Positions 44,411-55,200 are shown, counted from the stretch's first letter. The stretch is DNA of 64,000 bases from Pannonibacter phragmitetus DSM 14782 (GCF_000382365.1 NZ_KB908215.1:1-64000), one strand, 5' to 3'. Translations and numbers: made by a program. Notes: generated from the sequence alone by a model not told the origin.

Positions 44411-44525
44411 GAGTGTGGGGCGGATTTTGCGGCAAACTCGCTGGCACCCCGGTGGATGCAACATCAACGCCGTGCCCATCCCGCTCGTCTCAGCCCCTCT
44501 CCTGTCCCCTCAACCCATCCATTTT

Positions 44526-44665
44526 CGTCATGGCATGACTTGATCATGCCATCCATGCCGTGACCTCTCATCCCGATCCGGACAAGCGTTTCGCTGCCCT
44601 ACTCGATGTGAAAACCGTGCGGATAGGCAAGGGAATGGGTGCCATGATCACGTCATGGCATGACG
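44526..44665. repeat. MITE-like inverted-repeat element, copy 4
   Basis: This is a near copy of copy 3, 255 bp away. The match continues about 50 bases past the right end (GAGTGTGGGGCGGATTTTGC and on), ending within about 15 bases of the MerR-family stop codon. As at 32345/32606, the element occurs as a tandem pair. Confidence 0.83.
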
Positions 44666-44727
44666 GAGTGTGGGGCGGATTTTGCGGCAAACTCGCTGGC
44701 ACCCCGGTGGATGCAGAATCCGGCGCC

Positions 44728-45348
44728 CTACCGCGCCTGATCCAGCAGGCGCTTGCATTCCAGCAGTTCGAACAGGGTTGCCTGAAGCCGGCGCACGTCG
44801 TCCTTGGACAGGCCCGCCTCTTCATTGCGGTCGGAGAGGAAACGCTCCATGAAGCGAAAGCCTTTGCCCTGTGCGGCGTGGGCGCGCGGATCATTGTCCG
44901 CCAGAAGCCCGCGCGGCAGAACCTCGCTTGGCAGGCCGCCCGTATCACGCGGGGGCTCCGGCTCCTGCATCACCACCTGGGGCTTGCGCTGGGGCGGCGG
45001 AGGAACGGCTGCACCGTCCTCGTCGTCCATGTCATCCATGCGCGGAGCAGCCGCCAGCGGAATGGCGTCCTCGCGCCAGATCTGCATGACGAAACGGGGG
45101 CCCTGCTCCTTCAGGATGCGCTGGACGCCCTTGATCGTGTAGCCTTCACCGTAAAGAAGATGGCGGATGCCGCGCAGCAGCTCCACGTCATCCGGTCGGT
45201 AGTAGCGCCGTCCGCCGCCGCGCTTCAGCGGCTTGATCTGGGTGAAGCGGGTTTCCCAGAAGCGCAGCACATGCTGGGGAAGATCGAGATCTTCCGCCAC
45301 TTCGCTGATGGTCCGGAAAGCGTCCGGGCTTTTTTCAGACATGCTCAT
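44728..45348 (-). CDS. MerR-family transcriptional regulator
   Basis: The protein has 206 residues. The N-terminal MerR helix-turn-helix and wing are clear: [69 protein letters not shown]. The rest is a long disordered, proline- and acid-rich linker and a C-terminal helix ([41 protein letters not shown]) typical of the version that follows ihfA in Rhizobiales. There are no metal-binding Cys. The start 22 bases after ihfA implies co-transcription. The target is unknown. Confidence 0.9.
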   Translation of the reverse strand: MSMSEKSPDAFRTISEVAEDLDLPQHVLRFWETRFTQIKPLKRGGGRRYYRPDDVELLRGIRHLLYGEGYTIKGVQRILKEQGPRFVMQIWREDAIPLAAAPRMDDMDDEDGAAVPPPPQRKPQVVMQEPEPPRDTGGLPSEVLPRGLLADNDPRAHAAQGKGFRFMERFLSDRNEEAGLSKDDVRRLQATLFELLECKRLLDQAR

Positions 45349-45370
45349 GCTGCGTCACCGGTTCGGAAGC

Positions 45371-45685
45371 TCAGTCGCTGCCGTTGCCTGCCAGCGACTC
45401 GTTGATCTTCTGCTTGAGAATGTTGCTGGGCTTGAAAACCATCACCCGGCGCGGCGAGATCGGCACTTCCTCGCCGGTTTTCGGATTGCGCCCGATGCGC
45501 TCGCCCTTGGAGCGCACAAGGAATGACCCGAAGGAGGAGAGCTTGACGGATTCGCCCGTCACCAGGCAATCCGAAATCTCTGAAAGCACCCGCTCCACCA
45601 ATTCGGAGGATTCCGTGCGGGACAGACCTACCTTCTGGTAGACGGCCTCACAAAGGTCAGCGCGCGTGATGGTCCTGTTACCCAT
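45371..45685 (-). CDS. ihfA: Integration host factor subunit alpha
   Basis: This 104-residue nucleoid protein bends DNA as a dimer with Ihf[33 protein letters not shown] is the dimer helix region. [49 protein letters not shown] holds the DNA-clasping arm with the RNPKTG/IP motif. Alpha rather than HU or beta is indicated by the length and the [11 protein letters not shown] core. It is needed for many site-specific recombinations and so could serve the tRNA-Thr element's integrase. It precedes the MerR gene. Confidence 0.96.
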   Translation of the reverse strand: MGNRTITRADLCEAVYQKVGLSRTESSELVERVLSEISDCLVTGESVKLSSFGSFLVRSKGERIGRNPKTGEEVPISPRRVMVFKPSNILKQKINESLAGNGSD

Positions 45686-45836
45686 GCCTCCTCCTCGCCC
45701 GGAGCGTGATCCGGCTGATTTTGCAGTGGAACTTCTTTTCCGGACGTACGGTATTGCGTCCGCAAACGAGGGTCAACCGCAGATATGAACGCTGTCAGCT
45801 TCACGCAAGGTGATGACACAGTCCCGTCAAAACTGC

Positions 45837-46814
45837 TTACCAGCGCAACAGGACCGATCCCCAGGTGAAGCCGCCGCCCATGGCTTCGAGCATGATCAGG
45901 TCACCGGACTTCACGCGGCCATCCTTGACGGCAGCATCAAGTGCCAGGGGAATAGACGCCGCAGATGTATTGCCGTGAATATCGACAGTGACGACGACCT
46001 TTTCCGCTGCAATATCAAGCTTCTTTGCACTGGCGTCGATGATCCGCCGGTTGGCCTGATGCGGGATGAACCAGGTGAGATCTTCACCGGTCAGGCCCGT
46101 GGCCTTGAAGGCATCCTCGATCACGTCCGTGATCATGCCCACCGCGTGCTTGAAGACTTCCTTGCCTTCCATGCGCAGGTGGCCGACCGTCTGGGTCGTG
46201 GAGGGGCCGCCATCCACATAGAGCTTGGACTTGTGCTGGCCGTCCGAGCGCAGATGCGAGGTCAAGATCCCGTGATCGGCCACGGTGCCGGAGGCTTCCC
46301 GCCCTTCCAGAACCACCGCACCGGCGCCATCGCCAAAGAGCACGCATGTGGTGCGGTCGTTCCAGTCCAGAATCCGGGAGAAGGTCTCGGCACCGATCAC
46401 CAGCACGCGCTTTGCCTGGCCGCAGCGGATGAACGTATCTGCCGTCGTCAGGGCAAAGACGAAGCCCGAGCACACCGCATGCACATCGAAGGCCACGCCG
46501 TGGCGCATGCCGAGGGCTGCCTGCACCTGCACCGCCGTGGACGGGAAGGTGTTGTCCGGCGTTGCGGTTGCCAGAATGATGGTGTCGATATCCTGCGCCG
46601 TGAGGCCTGCATGGGCGAGAGCCCGCTCGGCAGCCTTGATCGCCAGATGGGACGTGAACTCGCCCTCGGCGGCGATGTGGCGCTGGCGGATGCCGGTGCG
46701 CTGCACGATCCACTCGTCGGTGGTGTCCACCATGCGGGCGAGGTCTTCATTGGTGAGGATTTTCTCGGGCAGATAGCTGCCGCAGCCGAGAACGGTCGAA
46801 CGGATGGTGGTCAC
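45837..46814 (-). CDS. fabH: Beta-ketoacyl-ACP synthase III
   Basis: This 325-residue condensing enzyme starts fatty-acid synthesis by joining acetyl-CoA to malonyl-ACP. The thiolase-fold triad is Cys in [14 protein letters not shown], His in [13 protein letters not shown] and Asn in [16 protein letters not shown]. The N-terminus [41 protein letters not shown] is standard. The start is GTG overlapping the plsX stop (GTGA), so the two lipid genes are translationally coupled. Confidence 0.97.
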   Translation of the reverse strand: MTTIRSTVLGCGSYLPEKILTNEDLARMVDTTDEWIVQRTGIRQRHIAAEGEFTSHLAIKAAERALAHAGLTAQDIDTIILATATPDNTFPSTAVQVQAALGMRHGVAFDVHAVCSGFVFALTTADTFIRCGQAKRVLVIGAETFSRILDWNDRTTCVLFGDGAGAVVLEGREASGTVADHGILTSHLRSDGQHKSKLYVDGGPSTTQTVGHLRMEGKEVFKHAVGMITDVIEDAFKATGLTGEDLTWFIPHQANRRIIDASAKKLDIAAEKVVVTVDIHGNTSAASIPLALDAAVKDGRVKSGDLIMLEAMGGGFTWGSVLLRW

Positions 46815-47875
46815 TCGTCACCTTCGGGAGTTTCAGCGGACACGGAAAAACGGCCACGGTGATAGTGGACGAGGTCCTGGGAGATCTTTTGCAGAAGTTC
46901 GTTGCGTACCATGTCATGGGCAAGCGCGATGGCGCTGGCGAAGCCCTCCGCATCGGTGCCGCCATGGCTCTTGATCACGACGCCGTTGAGGCCGAGGAAC
47001 ACGCCGCCATTCACCTTGCGCGGGTCAAGCTTCTCGCGCAGCTGGTTGAAGGCGCCGCGGGCCAGCAGATAACCGAGCTTGGAGAACAGCGACCGGTTCA
47101 TGGCAGCGCGCAGATAGCCCGCGATCTGCTTGGCGGTGCCTTCTGCGGTCTTCAGGGCAATGTTGCCGGCGAAACCTTCGGTCACCACCACATCGACGGT
47201 GCCCTTGCCCAGATCATCGCCTTCGACGAAACCGGCATAGGAGAAGGAGCGGAACGGCGCTTCACGCATGATGCGGCCGGCGGTGCGGACCTCTTCCAGG
47301 CCCTTCACCTCTTCCACGCCGATGTTGAGCAGACCGACGGTCGGCTTTTCAACACCGAAGAGGGCGCGGGCCATTGCCCCGCCCAGAATGGCGAAATCGA
47401 TCAGCTGCTGCGCATCGGCGCCGATGGTGGCGCCCACATCCAGAACCACGCTTTCCCCACGCGCCGTCGGCCAGATGGCGGCGATGGCGGGGCGGTCGAT
47501 ATTGGCCATGGTGCGCAGGCAGAAGGTGGACATGGCCATCAGCGCGCCGGTGTTGCCCGCCGACACGGCCACGTCAGCCTCACCGTTCTTCACCGCCTCG
47601 ATGGCGCGCCACATGCTGGAGCGCCAGCGCCCCTGGCGCAGCGCCTGGCTGGGCTTGGCGTCCATGGACACCGCCACTTCGCAGTGGAAGAAGGTGGAGG
47701 CATCGCGCAGACGCGGATATTTTTCCAGCAGCGGCAGGACGATCTTTTCCTGCCCGAAAATCAGAAACCGGATGCCGGGGTGGCGCAGCAGCGCAAGCTC
47801 TGCCCCCGGCAGCACCATTTCGGCACCGGCGTCGCCGCCCATGGCATCAAGGGCAATATGAATGGGTTTTGCCAT
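46811..47875 (-). CDS. plsX: Phosphate acyltransferase PlsX
   Basis: This 354-residue peripheral membrane enzyme makes acyl-phosphate from acyl-ACP for PlsY, the first step of glycerophospholipid synthesis in most bacteria. The N-terminus [21 protein letters not shown] and the segments [29 protein letters not shown] and [11 protein letters not shown] are signatures. [15 protein letters not shown] from 47875 fits the family best; upstream in-frame starts exist without better ribosome-binding sites. The order plsX-fabH with DUF177 upstream is widespread. Confidence 0.95.
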   Translation of the reverse strand: MAKPIHIALDAMGGDAGAEMVLPGAELALLRHPGIRFLIFGQEKIVLPLLEKYPRLRDASTFFHCEVAVSMDAKPSQALRQGRWRSSMWRAIEAVKNGEADVAVSAGNTGALMAMSTFCLRTMANIDRPAIAAIWPTARGESVVLDVGATIGADAQQLIDFAILGGAMARALFGVEKPTVGLLNIGVEEVKGLEEVRTAGRIMREAPFRSFSYAGFVEGDDLGKGTVDVVVTEGFAGNIALKTAEGTAKQIAGYLRAAMNRSLFSKLGYLLARGAFNQLREKLDPRKVNGGVFLGLNGVVIKSHGGTDAEGFASAIALAHDMVRNELLQKISQDLVHYHRGRFSVSAETPEGDE

Positions 47876-48085
47876 CTGAAGGTTCTTGTCGTCCATTCGC
47901 TTGGGAGCGCTCATCAGGGCCGGAGGCCGCGAAAGCATCTCGAGACTGCCACTCTGATGCTGGCAGATCCGCCACAGCATGCCGGGGTGGCTAAAGGGTC
48001 AGTCCGCCATCTTGCAGGTACAGCGCGGCGAACATAACGGTTTTGGGGCGGGAAACAACCGTTTTTGCCCCTCGCCCGCTCCCCC

Positions 48086-48649
48086 TTATGGCTTGTCCTT
48101 GTTCTTGAGCTGCTCCAGCACCTTGAAGGGGGAAGGCTTTTCTTCTTCCTCCTCGATGTCTGCGGGCGCCTCAAACTCCAGTTCCGCATCAGCGGCGCGC
48201 GGGAACGGGTCCAGCGCCAGGACGAACTGCTCGCAGACGAGCGCGCCCAGGTCGATCATTCCGTCCTCGATCGCATCGGGCGGCTCCGGGGCTTCCAGAT
48301 CGATTTCGATCTCGCCATCCTCGCCAAGGTCCGGATTGCGGCGGCGCGGGTCGAGTTCCGGCTCATAGGCACGCTCAAAATGGTCCTTCACGCTCATCGG
48401 CAGCGGCACCAGCGTGACGACGCAGCGCTGCGCCCCTTCGGCCTCCAGATCGCCCGTCACAAAGACACCGGCCTTCTTCCACGGCCGCACTTCCAGCGTG
48501 GCGGTGAAACGGGTCAGGCTGTCGAGGCCATAGGCTTCCGCAATGCGGGCGAGCGCCTCCGCATCAGCCGTCAGTTCCACGATCTTTGGCGTGTTGCCCA
48601 GACGCGACACCTGAAAGCGGTGCGAAAAGGGTGTCGGCACATCAGTCAT
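48086..48649 (-). CDS. DUF177 (YceD-like) protein
   Basis: This 187-residue cytoplasmic protein has the YceD/DUF177 core (TFSHRFQVSRLG, DSLTRFTATLEVRPWKKAGVFVTGDLEAEGAQRCVVTLVPLPMSVKDHFERAY, then DGMIDLGALVCEQFVLALDPFPRA). The family is linked to 23S rRNA maturation and usually sits before rpmF-plsX; rpmF is absent here. An acidic linker (IEEEEEKPSPF) ends the chain. The ATG at 48649 overlaps the stop of the upstream gene by eight bases, so translation is coupled. Confidence 0.9.
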   Translation of the reverse strand: MTDVPTPFSHRFQVSRLGNTPKIVELTADAEALARIAEAYGLDSLTRFTATLEVRPWKKAGVFVTGDLEAEGAQRCVVTLVPLPMSVKDHFERAYEPELDPRRRNPDLGEDGEIEIDLEAPEPPDAIEDGMIDLGALVCEQFVLALDPFPRAADAELEFEAPADIEEEEEKPSPFKVLEQLKNKDKP

Positions 48650-49196
48650 GATTCGGGGTTCCCTCAAGCGCCGGCACGTCGGGCCAGGCGAGTTTGGCGG
48701 TCATGATGTCATCCAGCGGCAGGTCCGCCAGTGTCTTGACCGCATCCATCATGTAAAGCGCCAGCTTGTCGCAAGCCGGCGGATTGGCGGCTTCGGTGAA
48801 GATGTTGCGGCCGATGGCTGCCGCCAGATCCTGCGCATTGCCGCTGTCCAGCGCCTCGCCATAGGCAGCGGCACGGCCGTAGAAGGCCTCTGCCATCTTG
48901 CGCACCTTTTTCGGCACGCGGTTGTCGCTGATGCCCATTTCGCGCAAGGAAGCGTCCATATCGCGGAAAAACAGGTCGAAAACCGCCTGCGACGTGGCAG
49001 CGGCCTCCTTGCCTTCCCCCTGCAGACGGCGGAAAAGCAGAACAGCGTGCAGGATCATCATGTCGAACCGGCCATCCACGGTATCAGGCACAGAAAGTGC
49101 TGCGTAGAAGGCAGGCTGACGCGCCTGAGCCACGATAGCGCCATAAAGAGCGTATTCGGATGGCCGGGTACGGCGGCGGAAAAGGCCAAATACCAT
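48642..49196 (-). CDS. Ubiquinol-cytochrome c chaperone family protein (CBP3-like)
   Basis: This 184-residue protein is related to mitochondrial CBP3/UQCC1, which assists assembly of cytochrome b in complex III. The family core runs ALYGAIVAQARQPAFYAALSVPDTVDGRFDMMILHAVLLFRRLQGEGKEAA through FDLFFRDMDASLREMGISDNRVPKKVRKMAEAFYGRAAAYGEAL. There is no signal peptide. It is transcribed first, then DUF177, on the minus strand, divergent from the BamE-like gene with 130 bp between starts, the normal order in Hyphomicrobiales. The function is inferred from the eukaryotic relative. Confidence 0.9.
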   Translation of the reverse strand: MVFGLFRRRTRPSEYALYGAIVAQARQPAFYAALSVPDTVDGRFDMMILHAVLLFRRLQGEGKEAAATSQAVFDLFFRDMDASLREMGISDNRVPKKVRKMAEAFYGRAAAYGEALDSGNAQDLAAAIGRNIFTEAANPPACDKLALYMMDAVKTLADLPLDDIMTAKLAWPDVPALEGTPNHD

Positions 49197-49326
49197 GGAA
49201 TGCCTCGACTGATCCCGAGCGGACGGTGTTGCCTTGTGCCCTAACGCAGGTTACTTGCTTTGCCAAGGAACGAATTCAAATACGCACCGGACTGCAAGGC
49301 CGGTTCATACGGGACAGGAACGACGA

Positions 49327-49764
49327 ATGAAGACCAAGGCGCATGTGCTGATGCTTCCCATTCTCCTCGGGCTGACCGTGGGCGGATGTTTCACCCAGAC
49401 CTACAATCACGGCCATTCCATCTCCCCCGACATGCTTCAGCAGGTACAGGTGGGGTCGAGCAAGGAGAATGTCGAGCTGGTCCTCGGGTCACCGTCCACC
49501 ACATCCGAGATTGAAGGTCTCGCCTATTACTACATCTCCCAGACCGCCGAGACGACCGCCTTCATGAAACCGAAGATCGTCGAGCAGCGGGTGGTCGCCA
49601 TCTATTTCGATCAGGATGGCTTTGTGAAGGACATCGCCAACTACGGCATGCAGGATGGCAAGGTCTTCGACTTCATCGGCCGCAAGACCCGTACCGGCGG
49701 CTCCGACTACGGCTTCCTGACGCAGATCCTGCGCGGCGCGGCCAACCCGTCGCTGGGCCTCTGA
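49327..49764 (+). CDS. bamE: BamE-like outer membrane assembly lipoprotein (SmpA/OmlA family)
   Basis: The protein has 145 residues. The lipoprotein signal peptide ends LTVGGCF (lipidated Cys at about 20). The SmpA/OmlA domain follows: LQQVQVGSSKENVELVLGSPSTTSEIEGLAYYYISQ and VVAIYFDQDGFVKDIANYGMQDG. In E. coli BamE stabilises the BamA/BamD complex that folds outer-membrane proteins. The ATG at 49327 has AGGA eight bases upstream. It is monocistronic with a strong terminator. Confidence 0.93.
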   Translation: MKTKAHVLMLPILLGLTVGGCFTQTYNHGHSISPDMLQQVQVGSSKENVELVLGSPSTTSEIEGLAYYYISQTAETTAFMKPKIVEQRVVAIYFDQDGFVKDIANYGMQDGKVFDFIGRKTRTGGSDYGFLTQILRGAANPSLGL

Positions 49765-49789
49765 GCCGATCGGAAAGCTGCAAGAATGC

Positions 49790-49822
49790 AAATCCCCCGG
49801 AAGAGCATTCCGGGGGATTTTT
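49790..49822. terminator. Rho-independent terminator after bamE
   Basis: Stem AAATCCCCCGGAA/TTCCGGGGGATTTTT lies between convergent bamE and hppA. T-rich on the plus strand and A-rich before the stem, it may serve both genes. Confidence 0.9.
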
Positions 49823-49846
49823 GTTTGGGTGGCAGAAGCCCTGATC

Positions 49847-51976
49847 CTAGTGCGCCAGCACCGCCAGCAGCAGCAGGGCGACGATGTTGGCGATCTTGAT
49901 CATCGGGTTGATTGCCGGACCAGCTGTGTCCTTGTAGGGGTCACCCACTGTGTCACCGGTCACTGCGGCCTTGTGGGCATCGGAGCCCTTGCCGCCGTGG
50001 TGGCCGTCTTCGATGTATTTCTTCGCATTGTCCCAGGCCCCGCCGCCGGAGGTCATCGACAGGGCGACGAAAAGCCCGGTGATGATGATGCCGAGCAGCA
50101 TCGCTCCGACAGCCGCAAAGGCATTGGCCTTGCCTGCAATGGCGTTGATCGCAAAAAAGCAGACAATAGGCGAGAGCACCGGCAGCAGCGAGGGGATGAC
50201 CATCTCGCGGATGGCAGCGCGGGTGAGCATGTCCACCGCCCGGCCATAGTCGGGCCGCTCGGTGCCGGCCATGATGCCCGGCTTTTCGCGGAACTGGCGG
50301 CGCACCTCCTCCACCACGGCAGAGGCGGCCCGGCCCACGGCGGTCATGGCAATGCCGCCGAAAAGATAAGGCAGCATCCCGCCGAAGAAGAGGCCGACGA
50401 CCACGTAAGGGTTGGAGAGAGAGAAATCGAGCGTATCCACCGTCAGCCCGGCAAAATAGGGGTACTGATCAGAGTTGGAGATGAAGTAGCGCAGGTCCTC
50501 CGTATAGGCGGCAAAGAGCACCAGCGCGCCGAGCCCGGCCGAACCAATGGCATAGCCCTTGGTCACGGCCTTGGTGGTGTTGCCCACCGCATCCAGCGCA
50601 TCCGTCGTCACGCGCACTTCTGCCGGAAGATCGGCCATTTCGGCGATGCCGCCGGCATTGTCCGTCACCGGGCCGAAGGCATCCAGCGCCACGACCATGC
50701 CGGCCAGCGCCAGCATCGTGGTCACCGCAATGGCGATGCCGAAGAGGCCTGCCAGTGAATGAGTGACGATGATGCCTGCGATGATGATCAGCGCGGGAAC
50801 GGCCGTCGCCTCCATCGAAATGGCAAGGCCCTGGATGACGTTGGTGCCATGGCCCGTGACGGATGCCTGAGCGATGGAGCGGACCGGGCGGTAGCCGGTG
50901 CCTGTGTAATATTCCGTCACCCAGATGATCAGCCCGGTGACGGCCAGACCGGCGGCACCGCACAGATAGAGCGACATGGGCGTGAAGGAGAGCCCCCCAC
51001 TGGTGGTCAGCACCACGCCCATACCGCCGAAGACAAGGTACGTGACCGGAAACAGGATGATGAGCGAGAGCACGGATGTGGCGATGAAGCCCTTGTAGAG
51101 CGCCCCCATGATCGAGTTGTTGGCTCCAAGCTTGACGAAGAAGGTGCCCGCAATCGAGGTGAGGATGCAGGCCCCGCCAATCGTCATCGGATAGAGCATG
51201 GCCGGAGCCGTCGCCGCCGTTCCGGCAAAGAGGATCGCCGCCAGAACCATGGTGGCGACCAGCGTCACCGCATAGGTCTCGAACAGGTCCGCCGCCATGC
51301 CGGCGCAGTCGCCGACATTGTCACCGACGTTATCGGCGATGGTTGCCGGGTTGCGGGGATCATCTTCCGGGATGCCTGCCTCCACCTTGCCGACAAGATC
51401 GCCGCCCACATCCGCACCCTTGGTGAAGATGCCGCCGCCCAGACGGGCGAAGATGGAGATAAGCGAGGCGCCAAAGCCGAGCGCCACCAGCGCGTCGATG
51501 ACGCTGCGGCTCGTCGGGTCATAGCCGAGAACGCGGGTGAGGATGACGAAATAGACCGTGACGCCCAGCAGCGCGAGGCCTGCCACCAGCATCCCGGTCA
51601 CTGCACCGGACTTGAAGGCAATCTCCAGCCCGGCTGCAAGGCTCTGACTGGAGGCCTGCGCCGTGCGCACATTGGCGCGGACCGACACCATCATGCCGAT
51701 GAAACCGGCAAGGCCGGAGAGAATGGCGCCAGCCGCAAAGCCGATGGCGACGGCAAGGCCCAGCAGCCAGGCGCCAAGGACGAAGATGACCGCGCCGGCG
51801 ATGGCGATGGTTGTGTACTGGCGCGTCAGATAGGCCTGCGCACCTTCCTGGATCGCCCCCGCGATCTCCTGCATCCGGGCGTTGCCCGCATCGGATGCCA
51901 TCACAGACTGGATCGCCCAGCCCCCGTAAGCCAGACCCAGAAGGCCGCAGGCAATGACGACGACAAGCTCGGTCAT
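49847..51976 (-). CDS. hppA: Membrane-bound proton-pumping pyrophosphatase, K+-independent type
   Basis: This 709-residue membrane enzyme with about 16 helices hydrolyses pyrophosphate and pumps protons. The substrate site is complete: [52 protein letters not shown], and near the C-terminus [10 protein letters not shown] plus [22 protein letters not shown]. The segment [18 protein letters not shown] has Lys where K+-dependent pumps have Ala, marking the K+-independent class. The ATG at 51976 follows GGAGG. It recovers energy from PPi and acidifies vacuole-like compartments (acidocalcisomes) in some alphaproteobacteria. Confidence 0.96.
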   Translation of the reverse strand: MTELVVVIACGLLGLAYGGWAIQSVMASDAGNARMQEIAGAIQEGAQAYLTRQYTTIAIAGAVIFVLGAWLLGLAVAIGFAAGAILSGLAGFIGMMVSVRANVRTAQASSQSLAAGLEIAFKSGAVTGMLVAGLALLGVTVYFVILTRVLGYDPTSRSVIDALVALGFGASLISIFARLGGGIFTKGADVGGDLVGKVEAGIPEDDPRNPATIADNVGDNVGDCAGMAADLFETYAVTLVATMVLAAILFAGTAATAPAMLYPMTIGGACILTSIAGTFFVKLGANNSIMGALYKGFIATSVLSLIILFPVTYLVFGGMGVVLTTSGGLSFTPMSLYLCGAAGLAVTGLIIWVTEYYTGTGYRPVRSIAQASVTGHGTNVIQGLAISMEATAVPALIIIAGIIVTHSLAGLFGIAIAVTTMLALAGMVVALDAFGPVTDNAGGIAEMADLPAEVRVTTDALDAVGNTTKAVTKGYAIGSAGLGALVLFAAYTEDLRYFISNSDQYPYFAGLTVDTLDFSLSNPYVVVGLFFGGMLPYLFGGIAMTAVGRAASAVVEEVRRQFREKPGIMAGTERPDYGRAVDMLTRAAIREMVIPSLLPVLSPIVCFFAINAIAGKANAFAAVGAMLLGIIITGLFVALSMTSGGGAWDNAKKYIEDGHHGGKGSDAHKAAVTGDTVGDPYKDTAGPAINPMIKIANIVALLLLAVLAH

Positions 51977-52268
51977 GAGTCCTCCCAATGAATGGGCAGC
52001 CCGGCAATCCGATCGTTCTATGACAGCATTTTATCTTGACTTCCAACGGGCTGCGACGCGCGCCAGGGCTCCGGCAAGTCCACTCTCATTCCGCAGCAAG
52101 GCGCAACAGCGTTACGTTAGCAGAGTGAACATGGGGCCGGTCAAGTCCTTGGCCTCGTTTATTTTCGCAAGAGACACGAAAACATGCACTGCAACGCAGC
52201 AGGTACTTATCCAGCAAATGCCGCGATGCAAAAAAGGTTGCGAAAGGGTTGTTTTTACTTGGAACAAA
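51977..52268. other. Upstream region of hppA, no gene seen
   Basis: About 290 bases lie between the hppA start and the MFS stop. The part near hppA is T-rich and likely contains its promoter. I see no RNA, repeat or open frame worth calling. Confidence 0.6.
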
Positions 52269-53507
52269 TCAAGACAACGCCGGTTCACGTGTGCCTCTTG
52301 CCAGCACGAACATGAGGATCACGCAGACGAGGACAAGCGGGAAGACCAGCAGATTGACGGTCGCCCAGCCGAAGCTGTGCAGCAGCGCGCCGGAAGAGAA
52401 GGATGCCAGCGCCACGAAGCCGAAGACGAGGAAATCGTTGAAGGACTGCACCGTCGCCCGCTCGGCGGGGCGGTAGCAGCGCGTCAGCATGCTGGTGGCG
52501 CCGACAAAGCCGAAGTTCCAGCCGACGCCCAAGAGGATCAGCGCACTCCAGAAATGCGCCACTTCAAGCCCCATGAGCGCAATCACGGAACAGCCGCACA
52601 GCAGCGCAAGGCCGGTGAGAACGATGGTCCGCTCGCCGAAACGGGCGATCAGCGTGCCGGTGAAGAAGCTGGGGCCGAACATGGCCAGCACATGCCACTG
52701 GATCGCCAGCGCAGCATCGGTTTCGCTGAGGCCGCAGCCGATCATGGCCAGCGGCGTTGCCGTCATCACAAGGCTCATCAGCGCATAGGAGCAGATGCCG
52801 CAGACGGCGGCGACAACGAAGGACGGCTGACGCAGGATGACGCCCAGCGGCCGGGCCTGCGCATCCGCCACAGTCTTCTCCCTGACGGGCGGGACCTTGA
52901 GGAAGGTGAGGATGACGCCCATCAGCAGGAACAGGCCGCCAAGGGCGGCATAGGTTCCGGCAAAGAGCACCGGCGCGAAGAGGTCCTTGGTGAAGATCAC
53001 CGTCTGAGGCCCGATGATTCCGGAGAAGACGCCGCCCGCCATCACCCAGGAGATCGCCTTGGGGCGGAAGGCATCGCTCGCCGTATCGGCGGCCGCAAAG
53101 CGGAACTGCTGGACGAAGGCCGTCACCGTGCCCGCCAGCGCGCAGGCCAGTGTGAACAGCCAGAAGCTGCCGATGAGGATGGCCCAGGCCGCCAGCAGCG
53201 AGGCGAGAAAGCCCAGCACCGAACCGCCGAGAAAACCAGTCCGCCGCCCCACCCGCTTCATCACCGCTCCGGCCGGCAGGGTGCCGATGGCCGTTCCAAG
53301 GATCATGCAGGAGATGGGCAGCGTCGCAAGGCCTGGGGCTTCCGGCAGAAGCGAGGCCGCTGTCAGTGAGCCGGTGGCGATGACGATGGAGGCCGTCGCC
53401 CCGCCGAGAGCCTGTGCTGCGGCAAGAATCGCTGCATTGCGCCGGGCAATGCGGTCACCATCCGCAGCGGCGTCCTGTGCAGGCGAAAGGGAAGGCTGAG
53501 AGGACAT
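52269..53507 (-). CDS. Major facilitator superfamily transporter
   Basis: This is a 412-residue, 12-helix carrier. The MFS loop 2-3 motif is present as GAVMKRVGRRTGFLGGSVLGFLASLLAAW, and a matching one in the second half as GTLIARFGERTIVLTGLALLCG. FSGIIGPQTVIFTKDLF is in the fifth helix region. The subgroup resembles uncharacterised proteins often placed beside thiL in Rhizobiales; the substrate is unknown. The ATG at 53507 has GGAG seven bases upstream. It follows thiL by 117 bases and may share its transcript. Confidence 0.88.
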   Translation of the reverse strand: MSSQPSLSPAQDAAADGDRIARRNAAILAAAQALGGATASIVIATGSLTAASLLPEAPGLATLPISCMILGTAIGTLPAGAVMKRVGRRTGFLGGSVLGFLASLLAAWAILIGSFWLFTLACALAGTVTAFVQQFRFAAADTASDAFRPKAISWVMAGGVFSGIIGPQTVIFTKDLFAPVLFAGTYAALGGLFLLMGVILTFLKVPPVREKTVADAQARPLGVILRQPSFVVAAVCGICSYALMSLVMTATPLAMIGCGLSETDAALAIQWHVLAMFGPSFFTGTLIARFGERTIVLTGLALLCGCSVIALMGLEVAHFWSALILLGVGWNFGFVGATSMLTRCYRPAERATVQSFNDFLVFGFVALASFSSGALLHSFGWATVNLLVFPLVLVCVILMFVLARGTREPALS

Positions 53508-53624
53508 GGACAGGCTCCAGACTGGCTCTTGGGCAGGCTTTGGGGCTGGGTCCGGGCAGAACAGGCTGGCGCGGCAATCTGCGGGGATCAGGTATGGCTT
53601 CCCGGCAGGAAGCCGGGACAAGCT

Positions 53625-54656
53625 TCAAAAATGACGGAAGCCGCCCTGCCCTGCAAGCGTGAAAGGAAGACCGCTGCGCGTCAGACGGACAGCTGGCTTG
53701 TCAGCGGCAGGCGCTTCCACCCGGCCGATTCGCGCCACCGGTACACCGGCAGCTGCCGCATCAGCCTCAAAGGTCTGGCCTTGCGCCTGCGGCACGCAGA
53801 CAAACAGCTCATAGTCATCTCCGCCGGTCAGCACGCGGGCGAGAAGCTCCGGATCGGTGGCCAGAGCGGCACGGGCCGCACCCGACAGCGGCACGCTGTC
53901 CACATCGAGGACCAGATCCACATCCGAATGACGCGCCACATGGCCCGCATCGGCGCAGAGCCCGTCAGAGATATCGAGGCTGGCGGAAGCATGGGACAGC
54001 ACGGCAGAGGCCAGCGCCACGCGCGGCTGCGGCAGCAGATAGCGGTTCAGCAGAAACTCTGCATGAGGTTCAGACAGCCCGAGCTTGCGTGCCCGCTCCG
54101 GGTCAAGCCGCAGGGCAAGGCCAAGGGCGGAATCGCCAATGGTGCCGGAGACATAGACGAGATCGCCCGCCTTCGCGCCATTACGGCGCACGGCGCGGCC
54201 TTCCGGCACTTCGCCAAGCGCTGTGATGGACAGGACCATGCGCTCGCCGCTGCGGATCGTATCGCCGCCCAGCAGCGGGAATGCAAATTCCGCCTGATCG
54301 ACGGCCAGACCGGCAGCAAAGCCGGTGAGCCATTGCGCGGCCCCGCCATCGGCCATCTCCCCGCCAAGGCCAAGCCCCAGCAGATAGCCGAGAGGCCTTG
54401 CGCCCTTGGCGGCAAGGTCGGAGAGGTTGACGCGCAAGGCCTTGCGCGCCACCAGATCAGCCGGATCATTGGCAAAGAAATGGACATCCGCCGCCAGCAT
54501 GTCCTTGGTCAGGACCAGCTCATGCCCGGTGGAGGGCTTCAGCACGGCGGCGTCGTCGGTCAGCGCAAGACTGCCGGGGGTGGTTGCGAGCGGGGCAAAG
54601 AAGCGCTCGATCAGATCGAACTCGCCCAGCCCCGCCTGTGCCCCCTCATCAGCCAT
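53625..54656 (-). CDS. thiL: Thiamine-monophosphate kinase
   Basis: This 343-residue enzyme makes the active cofactor thiamine diphosphate from TMP and ATP. AIR-synthase-fold motifs are GEFDLIERFFAPLATTPGSLALTDDAAVL (N-terminal Asp metal site), RVNLSDLAAKGARPLGYLLGLGL, LLGGDTIRSGERMVLSITALG and ASLDISDGLCADAGHVARHS. LTGGDDYELFVCVP is near the end. All are intact. Its ATG almost touches the nusB stop (one base between), so the genes are coupled, as is common in proteobacteria. Confidence 0.96.
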   Translation of the reverse strand: MADEGAQAGLGEFDLIERFFAPLATTPGSLALTDDAAVLKPSTGHELVLTKDMLAADVHFFANDPADLVARKALRVNLSDLAAKGARPLGYLLGLGLGGEMADGGAAQWLTGFAAGLAVDQAEFAFPLLGGDTIRSGERMVLSITALGEVPEGRAVRRNGAKAGDLVYVSGTIGDSALGLALRLDPERARKLGLSEPHAEFLLNRYLLPQPRVALASAVLSHASASLDISDGLCADAGHVARHSDVDLVLDVDSVPLSGAARAALATDPELLARVLTGGDDYELFVCVPQAQGQTFEADAAAAGVPVARIGRVEAPAADKPAVRLTRSGLPFTLAGQGGFRHF

Positions 54657-54657
54657 G

Positions 54658-55194
54658 TTACTGGCCGTCCTGCGCGTCCTGACCTTCGTCGGCCTCAGCC
54701 ACAGGCTCCAGCTCGGCGCTGCGCAGCTGGTGGGCCAGACGGTCCAGCACGCCGTTGACGAGACGCGGCTCATCCTCGGCGTAGAAGGCCTTCGCCACGT
54801 CGATATATTCGGAAATGATCACCTTCGGCGGCACATCGCGGCGGCGCAGCAGCTCATAGCTGCCAGCACGCAGGATGGCACGCAGCAGGCTGTCGATGCG
54901 CTTCAGCGGCCAGTCTTCCACCAGCGCGGTGTGGATGAACGGGTCAAGGCGCAGCTGCTCGGCCACAACGCCGCGCACAATGTCCTTGAACCACTGCTCG
55001 TCCGCATCGCGGTACTGGTAGCCGTCGACTTCCTTGCCAAGGCGGAAGGCGGTGAACTCGTTGACCACATCGGTCACCGAGGAGCCGCCCACATCCATCT
55101 GGTAAAGCGCCTGCACCGCCCCGAGACGGGCGGCACCACGCTTGTTGGCCGGACGGATTTCCGGCCCCTTGTTCTGATCGGCTTCGCCGGTCAT
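54658..55194 (-). CDS. nusB: Transcription antitermination factor NusB
   Basis: This 178-residue protein acts with S10 (NusE) in rRNA antitermination. Core helices: [114 protein letters not shown]. The acidic tail of about 20 residues is common in this order. It follows ribH by six bases, keeping the classic ribH-nusB-thiL order. Confidence 0.97.
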   Translation of the reverse strand: MTGEADQNKGPEIRPANKRGAARLGAVQALYQMDVGGSSVTDVVNEFTAFRLGKEVDGYQYRDADEQWFKDIVRGVVAEQLRLDPFIHTALVEDWPLKRIDSLLRAILRAGSYELLRRRDVPPKVIISEYIDVAKAFYAEDEPRLVNGVLDRLAHQLRSAELEPVAEADEGQDAQDGQ

Positions 55195-55200
55195 GTCAGA

